The translations under genes were made by a program, and so were the position numbers. From Ziziphus jujuba (taxonomy: Eukaryota; Streptophyta; Magnoliopsida; Rosales; Rhamnaceae), in contig NC_083380.1 in the NCBI RefSeq assembly GCF_031755915.1, forward strand, positions 32,274,501 through 32,338,500: DNA of 64,000 nt, written 5' to 3'. The notes beneath the pieces were generated by a model, which saw nothing but the letters and a program-made list of their open reading frames with translations, made no database searches and was not told where the DNA came from. Below are positions 1 to 11,680 of this stretch, in pieces; within the stretch, counting starts at the first letter, position 1; each line of letters begins with the position of its first letter.

Positions 1-849
1 CCTATGGCAGAATTTGCATATAATAGCTCCATAAATAGGAGCACAGGTCGCAACCCATTTGAAATTGTAACTGGGATGCTCCTTAGGAAGCCTATTGACT
101 TGCTTCCTTTGCCTTTGGCAGCAAGACCAAGTGCTGAAGCCGAAACTTTTGGAAGACACATTCAAGAAATTCATGATGATATTCATAGAAAAATTGCTCT
201 ATGTAATGAAAGCTACAAGGCACATGCTGATTTGAAGAGAAAATTTGCTGAATTTAATGAAGGGGATACGGTAATGGTTCGGATAAGGCCTGAACGTTTT
301 CCTAAGGGCACTTATAAGAAGCTACATTCAAGGAATGTTGATCCTTATAAGATTTTAAAGAACATCAGCTCAAATGCCTATGTCCTTGATCTACCAAAGG
401 ATATGGGTATAAGTAATGTCTTCAATATTGAGGATCTAAGTTCTTATGAGGGACATGAAAATGATACAGCAAGTGGTAGCAAGGTAGCAAGTCTACCATC
501 TACATTTCGATTAAAAGAGGAAATTGAAGATGTTGTTGATCATCAAATAGTATCAACTGGAGGTGGAGGATATCAACGGTATCTTGTCAAGTGGAAGAAC
601 CGACCACTTTCAGATTGCACATGGATCACTGACCAAGAATTTCAGAAACTCAATCAAGACCTCTATGATCAATTTCATGCCATCAACTCACCGGGGTCGA
701 GTTTTTCTAAGCCAAGGGGAATTGATGTAAGATGGAAACAACCTCTGAAAACTTATCAGAGAAGAGGAAAAACAGATTCTAAGGCCCAAACATTAATTTG
801 GCATGATTTAGGACAAGATGGGCTTATTTGGGATCTTCAAGGATTTTAG
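1..849 (+). CDS. Ty3/gypsy chromovirus polyprotein, C-terminal part (integrase end plus chromodomain), 5' cut by window
   Basis: The open frame enters from the left edge, so this is only the last 282 codons of a retrotransposon polyprotein. Residues about 1-50 match the end of a retroviral-type integrase core (AEFAYNSSINRSTGRNPFE resembles the usual Y-N-S-x-x-S-x-G-x-S-P-F-E stretch). About 85-150 is the small integrase C-terminal domain, with RPERFPKGTYKKLHSR followed by a YKILK..NAYVLDLP segment. About 172-225 reads as a chromodomain (RYLVKWKNRPLSDCTWI), the module that in chromoviruses directs integration to marked chromatin. There is no stop or frameshift in the visible part, so the element may be fairly young. 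Gag, protease, RT and RNase H lie outside the window. The family call is strong; the exact clade is not determined. Confidence 0.88.
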   Translation, partial: PMAEFAYNSSINRSTGRNPFEIVTGMLLRKPIDLLPLPLAARPSAEAETFGRHIQEIHDDIHRKIALCNESYKAHADLKRKFAEFNEGDTVMVRIRPERFPKGTYKKLHSRNVDPYKILKNISSNAYVLDLPKDMGISNVFNIEDLSSYEGHENDTASGSKVASLPSTFRLKEEIEDVVDHQIVSTGGGGYQRYLVKWKNRPLSDCTWITDQEFQKLNQDLYDQFHAINSPGSSFSKPRGIDVRWKQPLKTYQRRGKTDSKAQTLIWHDLGQDGLIWDLQGF

Positions 850-1206
850 TAGATTAATTTAGTTTCCTATTTTTTATTAGAGTATTTTACTATTTAATTA
901 GGTTTCCTATTGTTTTCAGTTTCTTAATGTTATTAGTTTCCTTATTTAACTAGGTTTCCTATTATTTTAGTTTCCTAATGTTATTAGATGATTTTAATAT
1001 AAATAGGGTTCTTTGTAATTCTTGGAGGAGTTAATCAATATTACAAGAATTTTATGAGATTATTTTCTCTGGTTTTGTGTGATGCAAAACAAACTTAGGT
1101 GTGATGCCTAGGGTTTTGGGAGTGATTCCTAAAATCAATTTAATGTGATACTAGAATCCTTTCTATTTCTTTTCTATTTTCTTTCTTTCCCTATCTGTCC
1201 TACATC
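850..1206 (+). mobile_element. Probable 3' LTR region of the gypsy element
   Basis: The non-coding tail directly after the polyprotein stop has LTR-like features. It contains repeated short blocks of the type TAGTTTCCTA, a good TATA box (TATAAATA at 998-1005) and a T-rich stretch ending in CCTACATCA near 1206. The exact LTR start (it may overlap the end of the ORF), the polypurine tract and the target duplication could not be fixed by eye, because the partner LTR is outside the window. Confidence 0.5.
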
Positions 1207-2902
1207 AACCAAACAAGTGCCAATAGGTATCAACAAGCAAAAGTGGTCATCGGACTCATGGCTGACCCATGAATAAATCCTCAATGATCACCATCTGCGT
1301 CTTCCCCAGGTCAGCCACTGCTCTTTTAAACTTTGTTTTGTAAGATGGAAGTGTGTTGTGTATCCTTTAATGGTGAGACTATGCTAGAATTGTTCTGTAT
1401 CCTTTAATGGTGAGATGATGCTAGAATTCTTCTACATGGGACGTTCTGACAATGTGATAGTTAAAAATTGGAGCTTTCATAAGAGCTGTTCAATTCACTT
1501 CTTTAGTGGCTTGTTCACAAGACTTCTTTGGTTGGTAGCTATTCTTATATTATTCTGCAACCCCCTATAGTCCTTTAGTTAGTCCTTTAATTGTGACACG
1601 AGAGGCCTTTTCAGTTACTAGAGGCAGTTTTAGTTGTGACACTTCAAAGATAATTGTAAGAAAGTAGGCACATAAATCTAAGGAAGTATTGGCATTAAAT
1701 CCTTGACCAAGGTAAAGATTAGGTGTACTATCTGAACCACATAATTGTAGAGTTGAAGTGATCTCCAATGTCCAAGTGACTGGCTGTTATTTACTCTGAC
1801 AAAGGGGCTTATCCAATTTATCAGAAACAACTACGGTATGATTTCTCTGTTGCAAGAATATATAATATTGGAGAAAAGAACAGTCTACCACATTATAACT
1901 TTAGAAAGAATAGCTCTAAGCAATTAACGCCACACCTACCAATTTTAGTCCTCAACATTGCTTTTCCATAGGAATTATTACTCCGAGAATACTGGCATGT
2001 ATATGCTTAAATGGATGAGAAAATATTCAAAGATTCAAAGGAGGAAAGAACAAAAATTCTTCAAGAAAAGAAATCTCTCCAATGAAAGGTTTTAACCTTT
2101 TGTACTCATTTATGTCGTTTAAATCCTTAAGTTGATTCAGGCCCAGAACAAGTCAACAACTATTAGTGCAGCTAGCAAAATAACAACTTTAGACTAGATT
2201 GAAACTTATGTACACTCCAAGCTTACTTATTTTCTATGGATAAATTGCATTCAACTAATAACATAAAAAAACATAACAGTCTAATGAATGAATGTGAAAA
2301 AAAAGAAGAAAAATATGCTACAAATACATTGACAATCATATTTGTAGGTAGATAGCTGCATACCTCAACTGTAGACTATGACTTTTTTTGGCTAATTGAT
2401 GTCCAAGTTCACTCCTCAACTCCGACACAGAATGAGCTTTCACAGCCTACGCATAGAATGACAAGTCTAACATAAACAAATGCATAAACTTGACATGACT
2501 GTACACTAAGAATTCAGTCATCAACTCAGTTCTATCTAACACAATACCTCTACATGTTGAAGCAAATAAGTACAAGAACATATATAAAAATGCTACAATG
2601 GCCCATGTTTGGAGACAGAGAAGGATACATTGACTATACCAGACAATCTCCAACTGCTCCACCCACAAGAGCAATCTCATATGATTGACTGAGAGAATCA
2701 TTCCTGCTTTTAGGATAAGCTGGTCAATCCCTAACTAAGTACATCCTCCAAATTCAAAAAAAGCAAATGCAAGAGCCTTATACACCCAAATAAAGAGAGA
2801 ATTTTTTAGCTTTACAGCTTTAAAAAATAAAATAAAATAAAATAAAAAACCAATAAACCCATAAAAACAAATTACCTGCTTGAACAAAGATGGATTCAAA
2901 GT
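1207..2902. other. Intergenic, no supported gene
   Basis: AT-rich sequence with only short random ORFs. No convincing exon, RNA gene or repeat unit was seen. The right part borders DHH relic A and may be the remains of its downstream introns, but no further exon could be recognised. Confidence 0.5.
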
Positions 2903-3392
2903 TCAAACCCACATCGAACCAACATTCAAATCTTTTAGACCACAACCAGCTTTTTCCCCGGAATAATCAAAAGCAACAGTAGCTCCACTCCTCCGGATAT
3001 CAATAACCCTTTCCACATTCTCACCAACTGAAAAAGAACTCTCACCACAAAGACTCTCCACTGCGGTCTTGTGGTGATCCAAAACCACCACTCTGCTGAC
3101 CTTGGAAGAGATTTCCTGAACAAACCCAGATTGATCCACGAAGTCTAGAAGGTAAATATCGCTGATTATGGCCAGAGGGAGCTAATCGAAACCGATGGGG
3201 TTGTAGGCGGTGTTGGGGAAGAACATCACCGAAGACAAGCAGCAGAAAAGAAAAGGTGAGCTGCTAAAGCTGCAAAAGCTCTATCTGGGCATGGATAGTG
3301 GTATAGAACGCAGATTTCTTCTGCATCATCATCATAATCATGATGGCTATGGGCTTGGCTAAACCCAAACCTCCAAGAGCCTTCAACGCCAT
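2903..3392 (-). pseudogene. DHH/DHHA1-type phosphoesterase-like pseudogene, relic A
   Basis: Reading down from the ATG at 3392-3390, the N-terminus starts MALKALGGLGLAKP and is followed by a broken version of the VLYHYPCPDGTFAALAAHLF block seen intact in relic C. A lost base just after QKK shifts the frame, and a TAG (in a FD*LPLA context) gives a second lesion. The second half reopens in frame as VDQSGFVQEISSKVSRVVVL followed by DHHKTAVESLCGE. The DHHK is the metal-binding motif that names the DHH family. After RRSGATVAFDY it jumps to GLKDLN, skipping about 40 residues that relic D keeps, so there is also an internal deletion. DHH proteins are phosphoesterases acting on nucleotides or similar substrates; the plant branch's substrate is not known to me. 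The relic lies just downstream of kinase K1, an arrangement repeated for relics B-D. Confidence 0.72.
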
Positions 3393-4053
3393 GTTTTGTT
3401 CCTCTGCTTCAGAGAGATTTTTGAGGGAAAGAAGAGAAGGGCTTGGTAGCTTTAGTGGAAAAGATCTATTAATTTAAGAGAAAAAGAAAGTACAAGAGTT
3501 GGATCTTTGGGCTTTGAAAGCTGTATTTTCGTATTGTGGGAACCTGAGCTTCTTTGTTATAAATAAAGTCATAGACTTTGAATTGGGGAAAACCACCAAA
3601 GAGAAGTCAGAGCTCAAAACATGCCCATTTTGATTATTTACAGTAAATAAATAAAAAGTTTTTTTTTTTTTTATATTCCTAAATGCAATTTGTTTATTTA
3701 CATAATTTTTGAAGATTAATTACAAAATTTCAATATTAAAATACAAATTTTGATTTTTTTTTTCTTTTTGAAGGAAAAAAATAACAATTACTAATTACAT
3801 TCATACATAATATTTTCAATTAATAATACTTTGATATAGTGTGATAATATGGCATTATTTTCATTAGACCAATTGGAATCATCCCCCAACACATAAATTA
3901 CTCTGCTTCTAGAAAGGAAAAAACTAATTTAATACAGAGCATCATGGCATCGTAAATGAGAATTTGTTTCTAAAACAAGTAAAGGGATATAAGCATATAT
4001 TTGTCTTAGCAAATGTGAAAACAACAAACCTATTATTCTTAGATTTTATCCCT
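3393..4053. other. Spacer between DHH relic A and kinase K1
   Basis: AT-rich spacer without a gene. Its DHH-proximal 250 bases, presumably the old 5' leader and promoter of the DHH gene, resemble 21761-22060. The remainder resembles 22061-22686. This shows that the DHH start and the kinase 3' end were duplicated together. Confidence 0.6.
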
Positions 4054-7000
4054 TTAACTTGATTCTATAATTTGACTAATCTCTTCGGAGTCGTCTGGAC
4101 ATGAAGCTACTGTTGAGTATCTTGAATCTGCTTTTACCCCTTCATCATTTACAGGCTTTTCTTGTGGACATATAAAAGGCTTTGGAGGCATTTGGAGGCT
4201 TTCCACATCTCCTTCAAGCATCTCTTTTACCCTGCTCATTGTTGGTCGCTCATTTGGATTCATCTGTATACACCATAATGCAACTCTAATCATCTTCTTT
4301 CTCATTTTTTATTCATCCTCTATTGCATCACCCATTTCAACCTCATTTCCTTCCTTGAATTGACTTGTATGATCTACACCTGCATTCAAATTCTTTCTTC
4401 CACTAGCCATTTCCATCAATAGCATTCTGAAGCTATATACATCTACTTTGTTAGAAACTGCTCCAATATTCTTGTAAAATTGTGACAACCCAGACTACCC
4501 GCATGTAGATATTGTCCGCTTTGGGCCTGGGGAATCCTCTTACAACCCAATCCTCATGGGTTTAAAACGCGTCTACAAGGGAAAGGTATATACATGTTTA
4601 TAAGCCATGCTTCGTTCCCCTTTCCAACCGATGTGGGATCTCACAATCTTCCTCCCTTGGGGCCCAGTGTCCTTGCTGGCACACCGATCCGAGTCCAGTT
4701 CTGATACTATCTGTGATAGCCGAGGCCACCCACATGCGATATTGTCCTCTTTGGCCCTCGGGAATCCTCTTACAACCCAGCCTTGAAGGTTTTAAAAGGC
4801 CTCGCAAGGGAAAGGTATCCACACCCACTTATATGGAGTGTTTCGTTCTCCTTTCCAACCGATGTGGGACTTCACAATCCTCCCCCCTTGGGGCCCAGCA
4901 TCCTTGCTGGCACACCGATCCAGGTCCGGCTCTTATACCATCTGTGACAGCCCAGACCATCCTTATGTAGATATTGTCCGCTTTGGGCCTGAGGAATCCT
5001 CTTACAACCCAGCTCTCACGGGTTTAAAACTCATCTAGAAGGGAAAGGTATTCACACGCTTATAGGCCATACTTCGTTTCCCTTTCCAATCGATGTGAGA
5101 TTTCATAAAAACAATTCTGAAGCTATGTATCCCATGGTTCCTCTTGCTATAGTTAGAGAGACCGTGCTATTACCTAATGGGGATAATATCTTGCAAGCCC
5201 GAAATCAGAAACTTTTGGAATAAAATTCTCATCCAAAAGAATGTTATGCGGCTTAATATCAAAATGCAGAATTTGCATGTGGCATCCTCGATGAAGATAT
5301 TCAATACCACAAGCCACTCCACATGAGATTTCACACATTGTCTTGCAATCTAAAGAGTTATTTCCTTCTTGAGAAAAAAGATACTTGTCAAGAGATCCAT
5401 TAGGCATAAAATCATATACAAGAGCACATTTGATCCCTTCGCACAGAAACCAACAATTTGCACGGAATTGACATGGTGAATCCTTCCAATGGTAGAAACT
5501 TCATTGATGAATTCTTGCCCATTAGCCTTGGATTTCTCTAGCATCTTGATTGCTACAAAAAGTCCACTATGAAGCTTTCCTTTATAGATAGAACCATAAC
5601 CTCCTTCCCCTAGTTTGTCCTTGAAACCCTTGGTCATCTTTCTAATTTCGAAGTATGAATACCTTACAAGCACAAGATCATTGTTAGTTTGTAAGAATTC
5701 TTCGATAATACCATACATTGATAAATGTTGCCTTCGCCATTTGCATATAAGAAATGCAATTACAAATGGAATCCCAACTACAGGTTTTACTTCGAATATC
5801 CACCAAAGTATAGGAAAATATATACCAAAGGAGTTATTTGATAATTATCATTGTATAGTTTTAAAACTGCATGTATAAAAATCTTCTTAACACATACCAA
5901 TAGTTAATCGCTGTCACAAATTTGAATTGTTTAGTATGTATGTATTTCAGTCTCAAAATTATGTTGAAGTAATAAAATCATCATCCCCTCTCATACAGCC
6001 TCAATGTCAAAGAATAATGATGATGAAATGATAAAATCATGAATCTAATTGATATCGTTGCATTAATTTCTTATTTGAGATCCTCTACTTGTTTTTTTTT
6101 TTTTTATCTATTCTTGTTTTTTAACACTTGAATTTTATATATATATATATATATCCATACAAATTTAATTTGAATTTTTTTTTTCATCTTTCCCTTTTTT
6201 ATTTTTTTATTTTTATTGATAAAATAGTTTTTATCATTCATTGAATTGACAAACCAGAATTGAAAGACAAGTATAGGATAATGATAGAAAAAAACAAACA
6301 AAAGATTCTAATTCAATTTATACATAAAGTAGATAGATGTACAACACTGATCTACATATAGAGAGTTAGATTGTTAAATTACTCATGTTAGACAAAAATA
6401 GGAATTGTAAATTAAGAATTAACCGATCAATGGGGCCATGTAGAGGACGATCACTAGAAGACCTAAAAAGAACGAAGTAAAAGAGGTTAATAAATTAGAT
6501 GTCCAAGAAAATGATCCTGAATAAATCAATCAAGTAAAAAGACTTTGCGTATGCAGCTTTAAATATTAGCCGATATATATGATCATAGAAATTCTCTCAA
6601 ATAAACTATCAAAAATCAGATTTTTCATATTTATCAAGAAGTTTGTGGAAGCTATTTCTTTTTGGGATCGTAATAGCATATTGGGATGTTAACACTTTAA
6701 GAGAGGATCCTCATGGGCAATTCCATAACCAATCCGAGTCCCTTCTTTGCCTACAGTAAGAAACAGAAATTATCACTGTCGGCTCTGACCATTGTTATAT
6801 TGTATGTCTTAAAGGTAGTGGAAACTATATTAATTCCGCAATTTAATTAAAAAATAAAATAAAATTTAAGGCTTCTAAATATCCTTACAATACAACAAGT
6901 TGTCGGTGTGCCAGAGACGGCAAAGCCCTAAATCAATTGTAGCCAAACCTAGCAACCAGTAAAGCTTAAAAGCGGTCCCAGTCCGTTCAAAGCCTATAGT

Positions 7001-7918
7001 AAGAAATAGAAATTAACACTGTCAGCACAGACCATTATTATATTGTATATCCTAAAGGTAATGGAAACTATATTAATTCCATAATTTAATTTTTTTTTTA
7101 AAAAAAGCATACTTCTTAATATCCTTACAATGGACCATGTTGTTGGAGCCATTCACATAGCAAGTGTCATCCCATTTGTCATTTTTAGCAAAACTTGGCA
7201 ACCATGAAAGCTTAAAGCCGTATACAAGTTGATTGTGTATATCTTTGTAGGAAATGTTGTGCTGTTGTTTTCCCAAATTCTCCGCAGGTGTGATTAGATC
7301 ATAACCATCATCTCTCTAACTCCGATGTATATGTTCCACCAACCTTCACATAAGAGTAGTATTCCTCTTTGGATAAAGTAATACTAGCAGCACCATTAGT
7401 ATAATGCATGGATCAGTGGGTATGTATAGAGGAGACTCAACTGGATGTTCACACTTGATGAATGTTATAGCTTCTGAGATTGAGAGTGAATATGTTTCAC
7501 TATCTGTAGCCATCCAACTTAAATATGTATCTCTATAACTGAAGTTATAGTTGAACAAAGAGTAAGGAGGTACCAAGGAGCAATTAGCCTCGTCAATATT
7601 GATGTCTGCCAGTCGGATTGTGTAGTAGTTGTAGTTGATTGCATGGACATGGTATTTTCCTGAATACAAATTTAAGACAGCAAAGCGGTTGTTATTCTCA
7701 CAAGATAGTTCATACCTTTTCTTCCCGCAGTTTGATGGATCGGTTTGAAGCCGAAATGGGTAGCTTATATTGGGTATATTTCCACATGAAGATGCAGGGC
7801 AAAGATGCTGATCATGATGTTTTGCATTGCAAGTTTGAAGATGGAAAACCATCAAAACAAGAAAGATGAAGCTGCCTAGGCCCATGAATGGTGTAGAAGA
7901 GGGTCTTGCAATCTCCAT
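4054..7918 (-). pseudogene. LRK10L/Lr10-type receptor-like kinase pseudogene K1
   Basis: The order of a receptor kinase is preserved on the minus strand. From 7918: a signal peptide ([21 protein letters not shown]), then a GUB_WAK_bind ectodomain ([19 protein letters not shown], cysteine-rich, ending near 7110). A candidate membrane exon follows near 6690-6435 and a kinase exon from about 5800 to 4054. The kinase has [16 protein letters not shown], the non-RD loop HFDIKPHN and DFG. Lesions: a 1-base loss after DPC in the ectodomain; loss of about 20 bases near 7320; a 1-base loss near 5430 that shifts the frame after FCAKGS; a 2-base gain near 5190 just after DFGLAR; a TRIM insertion at 4481-5107; loss of the IYFPSWIYD codons; and TCA to TAA near 4307. 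The family senses wall or pathogen cues at the plasma membrane; this copy cannot encode a full receptor. Confidence 0.88.
4481..5107 (-). mobile_element. TRIM (miniature LTR retrotransposon) with three LTRs, inside K1
   Basis: Three LTR-like units begin near 4481, 4712 and 4943 (TGTGACAACCC, TGTGATAGCC, TGTGACAGCCC). They are separated by two short internal pieces, each with a reverse-complement primer-binding site (about TATACCATC or GATACTATC, matching initiator-tRNA-type TGGTATCAGA) and a reverse polypurine tract (CCTCCCCCCTTGGGG). There is no coding capacity. The flanks are AAAAT (4476-4480) and AAAAC (5108-5112). Paralogous kinases read straight through this point, so the 5-base target duplication is supported with one later mutation. 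Related to the plus-strand TRIM at 30479-31051. Confidence 0.8.
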
Positions 7919-9382
7919 TTTGGGGGAGGATGAATGATATCAGTTGGGGTCTTTTCTACTCTATTTTCTGATATCATCCGCATATATATATATATATATA
8001 TATATATGAAGTCTACCGTATAAGCAATTAAGCTTGTTGACCATCACTATCCATATGGATGATTTTTCCAAGGTTAGGACCACAGGAATCAGGTCTTCTT
8101 CCCTATTCAGAATTGAAAAATCAAAACTAGAAAAATAAACTATTTTAGTCAAACATAGAAACACTTCCATTATATAATATCTAAACTATCTAAAATTCTC
8201 ATATCCAACAAAAGAACTTCTAAAATCCTATGGCAACATTGGTGGGATCTGTTTCCTGACAATCTGAATAAAAACTTCTTAAATGGGAATCTGTTAGCAC
8301 TATACGGATATAATATGGAATCCATTCCTTTTGTAAGAGATAAGTCTGTAGATATGCAAGAGCATTTATCTATTAAATATCATTTCTATTCCCTCTATTT
8401 ATTTATGGTATCAAAGCAGAGTTTTGTTTCGCAACCAGATCTCCCTTTCTTAAGCAGCAAAATGCCTCTTTTTTAAGAACCCAAACTTTCTATATAGTCC
8501 TTTCGTCAATGCTCCAGCTTAAAATAAGAAAGAGGAGGCCTAGGCCTTCTAATGGTGAAGAGGGTCTTTTAAGATTTTGTATTTGGCATTTGTCACAAAC
8601 TCCTCTTCTTCATATATGTCATCCACATACATGAAGTATACAAGCTGGGTGACCTGTTATTTAATGACAGTGGAAAAAGTTTGTTAACTGTCACTATCTA
8701 TATGTAAGATTTTTCCAATGCAAGGACATCTTCCTAGCCCATTTCTAATTGGAAATTCAAAACTAGAAAAAAGTCAATCTGATATGGTCAAACATAGAAA
8801 AACTGAATATTATTAATATCTTGAAAGTGTATATATATGTATATATATATATATATATCGATTTTGATCTGTGGGAAACATTTCCTCATTCTTGGAATCT
8901 AAAGGTATGGCAAGTACTTTAGCAGAAAGTCTTAGTTCATGAGGATTATGAAACTTTGAACCTGTACAAAACCAAAGCCTACCAAAAAATAAATTGCCAA
9001 GAAATATAATCAAGCCTTGGTTCATGAGGATTATGAAATTTTGAACCTGTACAAAACCAAAGCCGAACAAAAAATAAATTGCCAAGAAATATATCTTCTT
9101 TGTCGTATACGTCCCCTCAAACAAACAATTCCTTAGAAAGAAAAAAAAATCTAAATAAACTGTGTTTATCTAGAAGTCTAGATTAGAAACAAAAAATTAT
9201 ATAATCTCGTCTAATAATAATATTTAGAAGTCTAGATTAGATATATCCCTAGTCTTTGCGATAAGGTGGTCAACAGATGGTCAACGAAGATTTATAAAGC
9301 CTTATTACCTGGTCACTACAAAAGAATGTTGAATTTGAAAACCATGTAATGTCCACAGTAAAGAGAAATTCAAATAAATTAA
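7919..9382. other. Upstream region of K1 with a relic exon start
   Basis: No intact gene. The region resembles 60506-61400 upstream of K4, so it belongs to the same duplication history. Near 8520-8585 the minus strand keeps a short relic of a receptor-kinase first exon (a CTCTTCACCATTAGAAGGC stretch, recalling the RPSSPF..GLG signal-peptide region). An AT microsatellite lies at about 7981-8008. A local direct duplication of about 110 bases is visible around 8925-9095. Confidence 0.5.
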
Positions 9383-11680
9383 CACTACACGAAAATTGAT
9401 ATCTAGCGACATTCATTTAGGGACGCTACGAAACAAACGCGTCTGAAAAAACAAAACGCGACTCTGAGGTTAATGCGTCGGTAAAAATTCAATAAATATA
9501 CGACGTATCCAAAAACTGTCGACCTCAAAAGGTCGCTAAAAACAAAAAACATGCGACACGTCCGTTAAGCGTCGCTGAATGTGGGGCTGATCAGAGTCGC
9601 CATTAATACTGCGTATATATTTTATCTGAATTGTACTATACGTTTAAATGCTATTCATGTAAAATGAATACCAACCACTAATCTATGTTTACATAATAAT
9701 AAAATTTAATTATACAAGGTTGTTGTTCAATTATATAATTTTTCTTGTATAGCTTATTTTCGCAAATCTTTTAAATAGTATTCTTTTATTTCAACTACAA
9801 ATAACCAGTAAAGACATTATAGTAACATAACTGAGCTGGTTTTTTTATTTTTTTTGTTTTTTGTTTTTTTTAATAGAGGTAACAGGCAACGCACAATCTA
9901 AATTGTGAGTCGCCTGTTCCATTCCGTTTACTTTTTAATTTTTTTTAAAGTTTTTTTAAACAATCTAATTTTATTTCAACAATAAATAACCAGTAAAAAT
10001 ATTAGAGCAACAAAACTGAGATTTCTTTTTTTAATATATAGTTAACAGGCGAAGCACTATTTTAGATTGTGCGTCGTCTGTTCATTCCTATCCTTTTTTT
10101 TTATAGTTTTTTTAATCAATCTAATTTTATTTCGACAACAACTAAACAGTAAAAATATTAGAGTAACATTACCGAGCTATTTTTTTATTTATTTTTTATG
10201 ATATATATTACAGGCGATGTACTAATTTGATTGTGCGTCGCCTGTTCTCTTCCCTTTACTTTCTAATTTTTTTTACTTTTTTTAAACAATCTAATTTTAT
10301 TTCAACAATAAATAATTAGTAAAAATATTAGACCGACAAAAATGAGCTTTTTTTTTTTTATATATAGTTAACAGGCAATGCACTAAATAGATTGTGCGTT
10401 GCCTGGTCTCTCCTCCTTTTTTTTTTAGTTCTTTTAATTAATCTAATTTTAATTCAACAACAAATAAACCATAAAAATATTAGAGCAACATAACTGAGCT
10501 GTTTTTTTTTTTTTATTTATTATATGTGTAACAGGCGATGCACCAATAAGATTGTGCATTGCCTGTTCTCTCTTCACTTTGTTTTTTAAATCTTTTAATC
10601 AATCTAGTTTTATTTCAATAATAAATAACCAATAAAAATATTAGTGCACCAAAACTGAGCTTTTTTTTTTTTATATATATAGTTAACATGCGACACACCA
10701 ATAATATTGTGCATCGCATGTTCTCTCTTCACTTTTTTTTTTTTAGATCTTTTAATCAATCTAATTTTATTTCAATAATAAATAACCAGTAAAAATATTA
10801 GTGCGCCAAAACTAAGCTATTATTTTTTTTTTATATAGTTAACAGGCGATGCACTATTTAGATTGTGCGTTGCTTGTTCTCTCCTCATCTTTTTTTTTAG
10901 TTCTTTTAATCAATCTAATTTTATTTCAAAAACAAATAACCAGTAAAAATATTAGAGCGCTAAAACTGAGCTTTTTTTTTTATATATAGTTAACAGGCGA
11001 CGCACTATTTAGAATGTGCGTCATCCGTTCTCTTTTTAAGTTTTTTTAGTTCTTTTTTTATACAGTTAACAGACGATGCACTATTTAGAATTTGCATCGC
11101 CTATTCTCTCCTCACTTTTTTTTTTTAGTTCTTTTAATACATCTAATTTTATTTCAACAATAAATAACCAGTAAAAATATCAGAATGCCAAAATTGATCC
11201 TTTTTTTTTTATTTTTATATAGTTAAGAGGCAACACACCATTCTTCAACAAATGCGTCGCCTTTTTTTTTCTATTTTTTTGTTTAAACATTTAGAAACCC
11301 ATAAAAAAAATAAAATCAAAATAGTATCATGACAAGAATTGAATCCAAGACCTCATAAACTCTCAAGAAATCACCATACCACCAGGCCAAATGACTTGTA
11401 TGTACTAATATAACAAAAACTAGCTAATATAGTGTTAGGTGATGCATTATTTAAGGAATGCGTCGCCACATAGATGAACAGGCGACGCATTTGTTTCAAC
11501 AAATGCGTCGTCGTTTTTTTTTTTTTTCAATTTTTTTGTTTAAACATTTAGAAACCCATAAAAAAATAAAATCAAAATAGGATCACAACAAAAATTGAAC
11601 CCAGAACCTCCTACACTCTCAAGAAATCACCACACCACCAAGCTAAATGACTTGTATGTACTAATACAACAAATATTTGT
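9383..11680. mobile_element. CACTA-like (En/Spm) DNA transposon, terminal and subterminal region, right end not found
   Basis: The left boundary reads CACTACACGAAAA, the classic CACTA terminal pattern. It is followed at once by many short GCGAC/GCGTC motifs, such as subterminal transposase-binding regions carry. The body is mostly the hairpin-repeat array described separately, then two tandem copies of a roughly 245-base unit (about 11270-11440 and 11515-11680, both with CTCTCAAGAAATCACCA). No transposase ORF is visible. I found no matching TTTTCGTGTAGTG end before the sequence becomes the LTR tail at about 11681, so the element is truncated or nested. Confidence 0.6.
9880..11270. repeat. Tandem array of about 155-160-bp units, each with a hairpin
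   Basis: About nine or ten units are spaced at 9884, 10044, 10209, 10370, 10529, 10684, 10840, 10991, 11068 and 11226 (one step is a half unit). Each unit carries an inverted repeat of the form AACAGGCGACGCAC - about 8 bases - GTGCGTCGCCTGTT. A conserved spacer follows, with TCTAATTTTATTTCAACAA and a T-run before the next TATATAGTTAACAGG. Arm changes are often matched in the partner arm, for example AACATGCGA with TCGCATGTT near 10684, and GGCAA with TTGCC near 10370. Confidence 0.85.

Noticed and set aside
1565..1768. Short minus-strand frames between 1.5 and 2.7 kb
   Set aside because: Below the length expected by chance in AT-rich DNA, with no motif, signal or splice pattern.
4481..5107. 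Cassandra-type TRIM with a 5S rRNA promoter
   Set aside because: The LTR start TGTAACA and small size fit, but I could not see the 5S-derived box sequence in any of the LTRs, so only the general TRIM call is made.
7639..7869. Plus-strand 76-codon frame over the K1 ectodomain
   Set aside because: Antisense shadow of the conserved receptor ectodomain. The same shadow appears opposite K4.
9880..11270. CRISPR-like array
   Set aside because: Regular spacing with palindromic repeats superficially resembles one, but the spacers are also repeated, units are about 155 bases, and the context is a plant CACTA-type element.
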